A stretch of DNA of 64,000 nucleotides, from NCBI GenBank assembly GCA_036785325.1, contig JAXIVH010000028.1:5372946-5436945 (forward strand), in the 5' to 3' direction. The notes under the pieces were generated by a model, which had not been told where the DNA came from, did not search any database, and was given only the letters and a program-made list of their open reading frames with translations. Positions 60,887 through 64,000 of this stretch are shown piece after piece (positions within the stretch are counted from its first letter, which is position 1; each line of letters opens with the position of its first letter). The position numbers and the translations under genes were made by a program. Source of the DNA: Urophycis tenuis. Lineage: Eukaryota > Chordata > Actinopteri > Gadiformes > Phycidae.

Positions 60887-63800
60887 AATTGAAAAGTTGA
60901 AGGTATGTTTTTAGCTGCTGGGTAGACTTCAGTCAACCTGACGCAGTTTTGTCTTTGAGCAACCAAATTGCTCGGGGATGGGCTCATTTTAAGCGGGGAA
61001 ATCTAAGGTTCCCAACGGCGTATGGCAAGATTATATTGAGTCATGGGTCGTTGAAATACTAAGCTAATTAATTTCTGTTCTTTATTGAAAGATTGATCTT
61101 AATTGAAACGTTGAAGGTATGTTTTTAGCTGCTGGGTAGACTTCAGTCAACCTGACGCAGTTTTGTCTGTGAGCAAGCAGACTGCTCGCGGATGGGCTCA
61201 TTTTAAGCGGGGAAATCTAAGCTTTCCAACGGCGTATGGCAAGACTATATTGACTCATTGGTCGTTGAAATACTAAGCTAATTAATTTGTGATCTGTAAG
61301 GAAAGATTGATGTTAATTGAAACGTTGAAGGTGTGTTTTTAGCTGCTGGGTAGACTTCAGTCAACCTGACACAGTTTTGTCTCTGAGCAACCAAATTGCT
61401 TGGGGATGGGCTCATTTTAAGCGGGGAAATCTAAGCTTTCCAACGGCGTATGGCAAGACAATATTGACTCATGGGTCGTTGAAATACTAAGATAATTAAT
61501 TTGTGTTCTGTAAGGAAAGATTGATGTTAATTGAAACGTTGAAGGTATGTTTTTAGCTGCTGGGTAGACTTCACTCAACCTGACACAGTTTTGTCTGTGA
61601 TCAACCAGACTGCTGGCGGATGGGCTCATTTTAAGCAGGGAAATCTAAGCTTTTCAACGGCGTATGGTAAGACTATATTCACCAAAGGGCCGTTGAAATA
61701 CTAAGCTAATTAATTTGTGTTCTGTAAGGAAAGATTGATGTTAATTGAAACGTTAAAGGTATGTTTTTGGCTGCTGGGTAGACTTCATTCAACCTGACGC
61801 AGTTTAGTCTGTGATCAACCAGACTGCTCGCGGATGGGCTCATTTTAAGCGGGGAAATCTAAGCTTTCCAACGGCGTATGGCAAGACTATATTGACTCAT
61901 GGGTCGTTGAAATACTAAGCTAATTAATTTGTGTTCTGTAAGGAAAGATTGATGTTAATTGAAACGTTGAAGGTATGTTTTTAGCTGCTGGGTAGACTTC
62001 AGTCAACCTGACGCAGTTTAGTCTGTGAGCAACCAAATTGCTCGGGGATGGGCTCATTATAAGCGGGGAAATCTAAGCTTTCCAACGGCGTATGGCAAGA
62101 CTATATTCACCAAAGGGTCGTTGAAATACTAAGCTAATTAATTTGTGTTCTGTAAGGAAAGATTGATGTTAATTGAAACGTTGAAGGTATGTTTTTAGCT
62201 GCTGGGTAGACTTCAGTCAACCTGACGCAGTTTAGTCTGTGATCAACCAGACTGCTCGCGGATGGGCTCATTTTAAGCGGGGAAATCTAAGCTTTCCAAC
62301 GGCGTATGGCAAGACTATATTGACTCATGGGTCGTTGAAATACTAAGATAATTAATTTGTGTTCTGTAAGGAAAGATTGATGTTAATTGAAACGTTGAAG
62401 GTATGTTTTTAGCTGCTGGGTAGACTTCACTCAACCTGACACAGTTTTGTCTGTGATCAACCAGACTGCTGGCGGATAGGCTCATTTTAAGCAGGGAAAT
62501 CTAAGCTTTTCAACGGCGTATGGTAAGACTATATTCACCAAAGGGCCGTTGAAATACTAAGCTAATTAATTTGTGTTCTGTAAGGAAAGATTGATGTTAA
62601 TTGAAACGTTAAAGGTATGTTTTTGGCTGCTGGGTAGACTTCATTCAACCTGACGCAGTTTAGTCTGTGATCAACCAGACTGCTCGCGGATGGGCTCATT
62701 TTAAGCGGGGAAATCTAAGCTTTCCAACGGCGTATGGCAAGACTATATTGACTCATGGGTCGTTGAAATACTAAGCTAATTAATTTGTGTTCTGTAAGGA
62801 AAGATTGATGTTAATTGAAACGTTGAAGGTATGTTTTTAGCTGCTGGGTAGACTTCAGTCAACCTGACGCAGTTTAGTCTGTGAGCAACCAAATTGCTCG
62901 GGGATGGGCTCATTATAAGCGGGGAAATCTAAGCTTTCCAACGGCGTATGGCAAGACTATATTCACCAAAGGGTCGTTGAAATACTAAGCTAATTAATTT
63001 GTGTTCTGTAAGGAAAGATTGATGTTAATTGAAACGTTGAAGGTATGTTTTTAGCTGCTGGGTAGACTTCAGTCAACCTGACGCAGTTTAGTCTGTGATC
63101 AACCAGACTGCTCGCGGATGGGCTCATTTTAAGCGGGGAAATCTAAGCTTTCCAACGGCGTATGGCAAGACTATATCGACTCATGGGTCGTTGAAATACT
63201 AAGCTAATTAATTTGTGTTCTGTAAGGAAAGATTGATGTTAATTGAAACGTTGAAGGTATGTTTTTAGCTGCTGGGTAGACTTCAGTCAACCTGACCCAG
63301 TTTAGTCTGTGATCAACCAAATTGCTCGTGGATGGGCTCATTATAAGCAGGGAAATCTAAGCTTTCCAACGGCGTATGGCAAGACTATATTCACCAAAGG
63401 GCCGTTGAAATACTAAGCTAATTAATTTGTGTTCTGTAAGGAAAGATTGATGTTAATTGAAACGTTAAAGGTATGTTTTTAGCTGCTGGGTAGACTTCAT
63501 TCAACCTGACGCAGTTTAGTCTGTGATCAACCAGACTGCTCGCGGATGGGCTCATTTTAAGCTGGGAAATCTAAGCTTTCCAACGGCGTATGGCAAGACT
63601 ATATTGACTCATGGGTCGTTGAAATACTAAGCTAATTAATTAGTGTTCTGTAAGGAAAGATTGATGTTAATTGAAACGTTGAAGGTATGTTTTTAGCTGC
63701 TGGGTAGACTTCAGTCAACCTGACGCAGTTTAGTCTGTGATCAACCAGACTGCTCGCGGATGGGCTCATTTTAAGCGGGGAAATCTAAGCTTTCCAACGG

Positions 63801-64000
63801 CGTATGGCAAGACTATATTGACTCATGGGTCGTTGAAATACTAAGATAATTAATTTGTGTTCTGTAAGGAAAGATTGATGTTAATTGAAACGTTGAAGGT
63901 ATGTCTTTAGCTGCTGTGTAGACTTCAGTCAACCTGACGCAGATTTGTCTGTGAGCAACCAAATTGCTCGGAGATTGGCTCATTTTAAACGGGGAAATCT
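60887..64000 (+). repeat. Satellite tract T19: about 14.6 monomers, continues past the window
   Basis: Monomers 1-11 follow the shared series (TATATCGACTC at 63175). The final monomer is the block-proximal GGAGATTGGCTC...TTAAACGGGG form. With the four bases AAGC and a 75-bp flank added, the tract would be exactly 15 x 214 - 17 bp. Confidence 0.93.

Noticed and set aside
2810..61629. Minus-strand reading frames with Val-Cys runs, and 69-70-codon frames over the tail and first monomer
   Set aside because: They are translations of the CA microsatellite and of the satellite monomer. They repeat wherever the repeat does, and vary with microsatellite length rather than by codon.
1080..64000. CRISPR-like array of direct repeats
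   Set aside because: The 214-bp units abut without unique spacers, are far longer than CRISPR repeats and sit in eukaryotic DNA; no Cas-like gene is present.
1400..64000. CENP-B box in the satellite monomer
   Set aside because: The complement of TTTCCAACGGCG contains CGTTGGAAA, matching the core of the box. The required TTCG at the start and CGGG at the end are absent, so it does not meet the binding consensus.
1..64000. Tandem array as an assembly artefact
   Set aside because: Not excluded, but copies differ by private substitutions, microsatellite length and tract length, and one contains a unique LINE. Simple duplication in assembly would not give this.

Overview
This is vertebrate DNA, most likely from a ray-finned fish. 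The evidence is long CA/TA microsatellites, splice-like signals, a CR1/L2/Rex1-group LINE with a short tandem-repeat tail, and no prokaryotic gene organisation. Apart from one 4.1-kb retrotransposon, the whole 64 kb is a single tandem-repeat array that enters and leaves the window. I see no ordinary single-copy host gene, rRNA, tRNA or CRISPR.

The array has two components. The first is a 214-bp satellite monomer with a HindIII site in nearly every copy, present about 194 times. The second is a complex block of about 1.0 kb (966-1,016 bp) present 19 times, called B1-B19 here. A block replaces 17 bp of one monomer. Every stretch between blocks (T1-T18) measures n x 214 - 17 bp with n = 5, 7, 2, 14, 12, 3, 3, 4, 16, 3, 9, 6, 28, 5, 16, 12, 6, 28; the only deviation is +3 bp in T8. 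The window starts and ends at the same phase of the array, so a 20th block is predicted to begin 80 bp past the right edge.

Each block holds, in order: an AT-rich leader with two TATA-like motifs and a CACGTG box; a 504-bp GC-rich, exon-like segment bounded by an acceptor-like site (TTTATATTTCCAG) and a donor-like site (CCAA|GTAAGT); a CA/CG/TA microsatellite whose length accounts for nearly all block-length variation; and about 180 bp of unique tail. The exon-like segment carries a proline-rich reading frame followed, in another frame, by a conserved-looking frame of up to 99 codons. In 8 of 19 copies this second frame is cut by the same CGA-to-TGA change. The segment looks like a piece of a gene, or of a transposon gene, that was trapped in a satellite and co-amplified.

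The LINE (13,513-17,611, + strand) interrupts T5 next to B6 and is flanked by a 7-bp target-site duplication. It encodes an uninterrupted 1,018-residue endonuclease/reverse transcriptase. Its 3' region contains a diverged second copy of the last ~400 bp of the coding sequence. It is present once, and removing it restores the 214-bp phase, so it arrived after the local array had formed.

Ordered monomer variants show how the array evolved: a shared series of 10-11 monomers after B9, B13, B15, B18 and B19, exact deletions of 4 and 10 monomers in T16 and T17, and local 2-, 4- and 5-monomer duplications.
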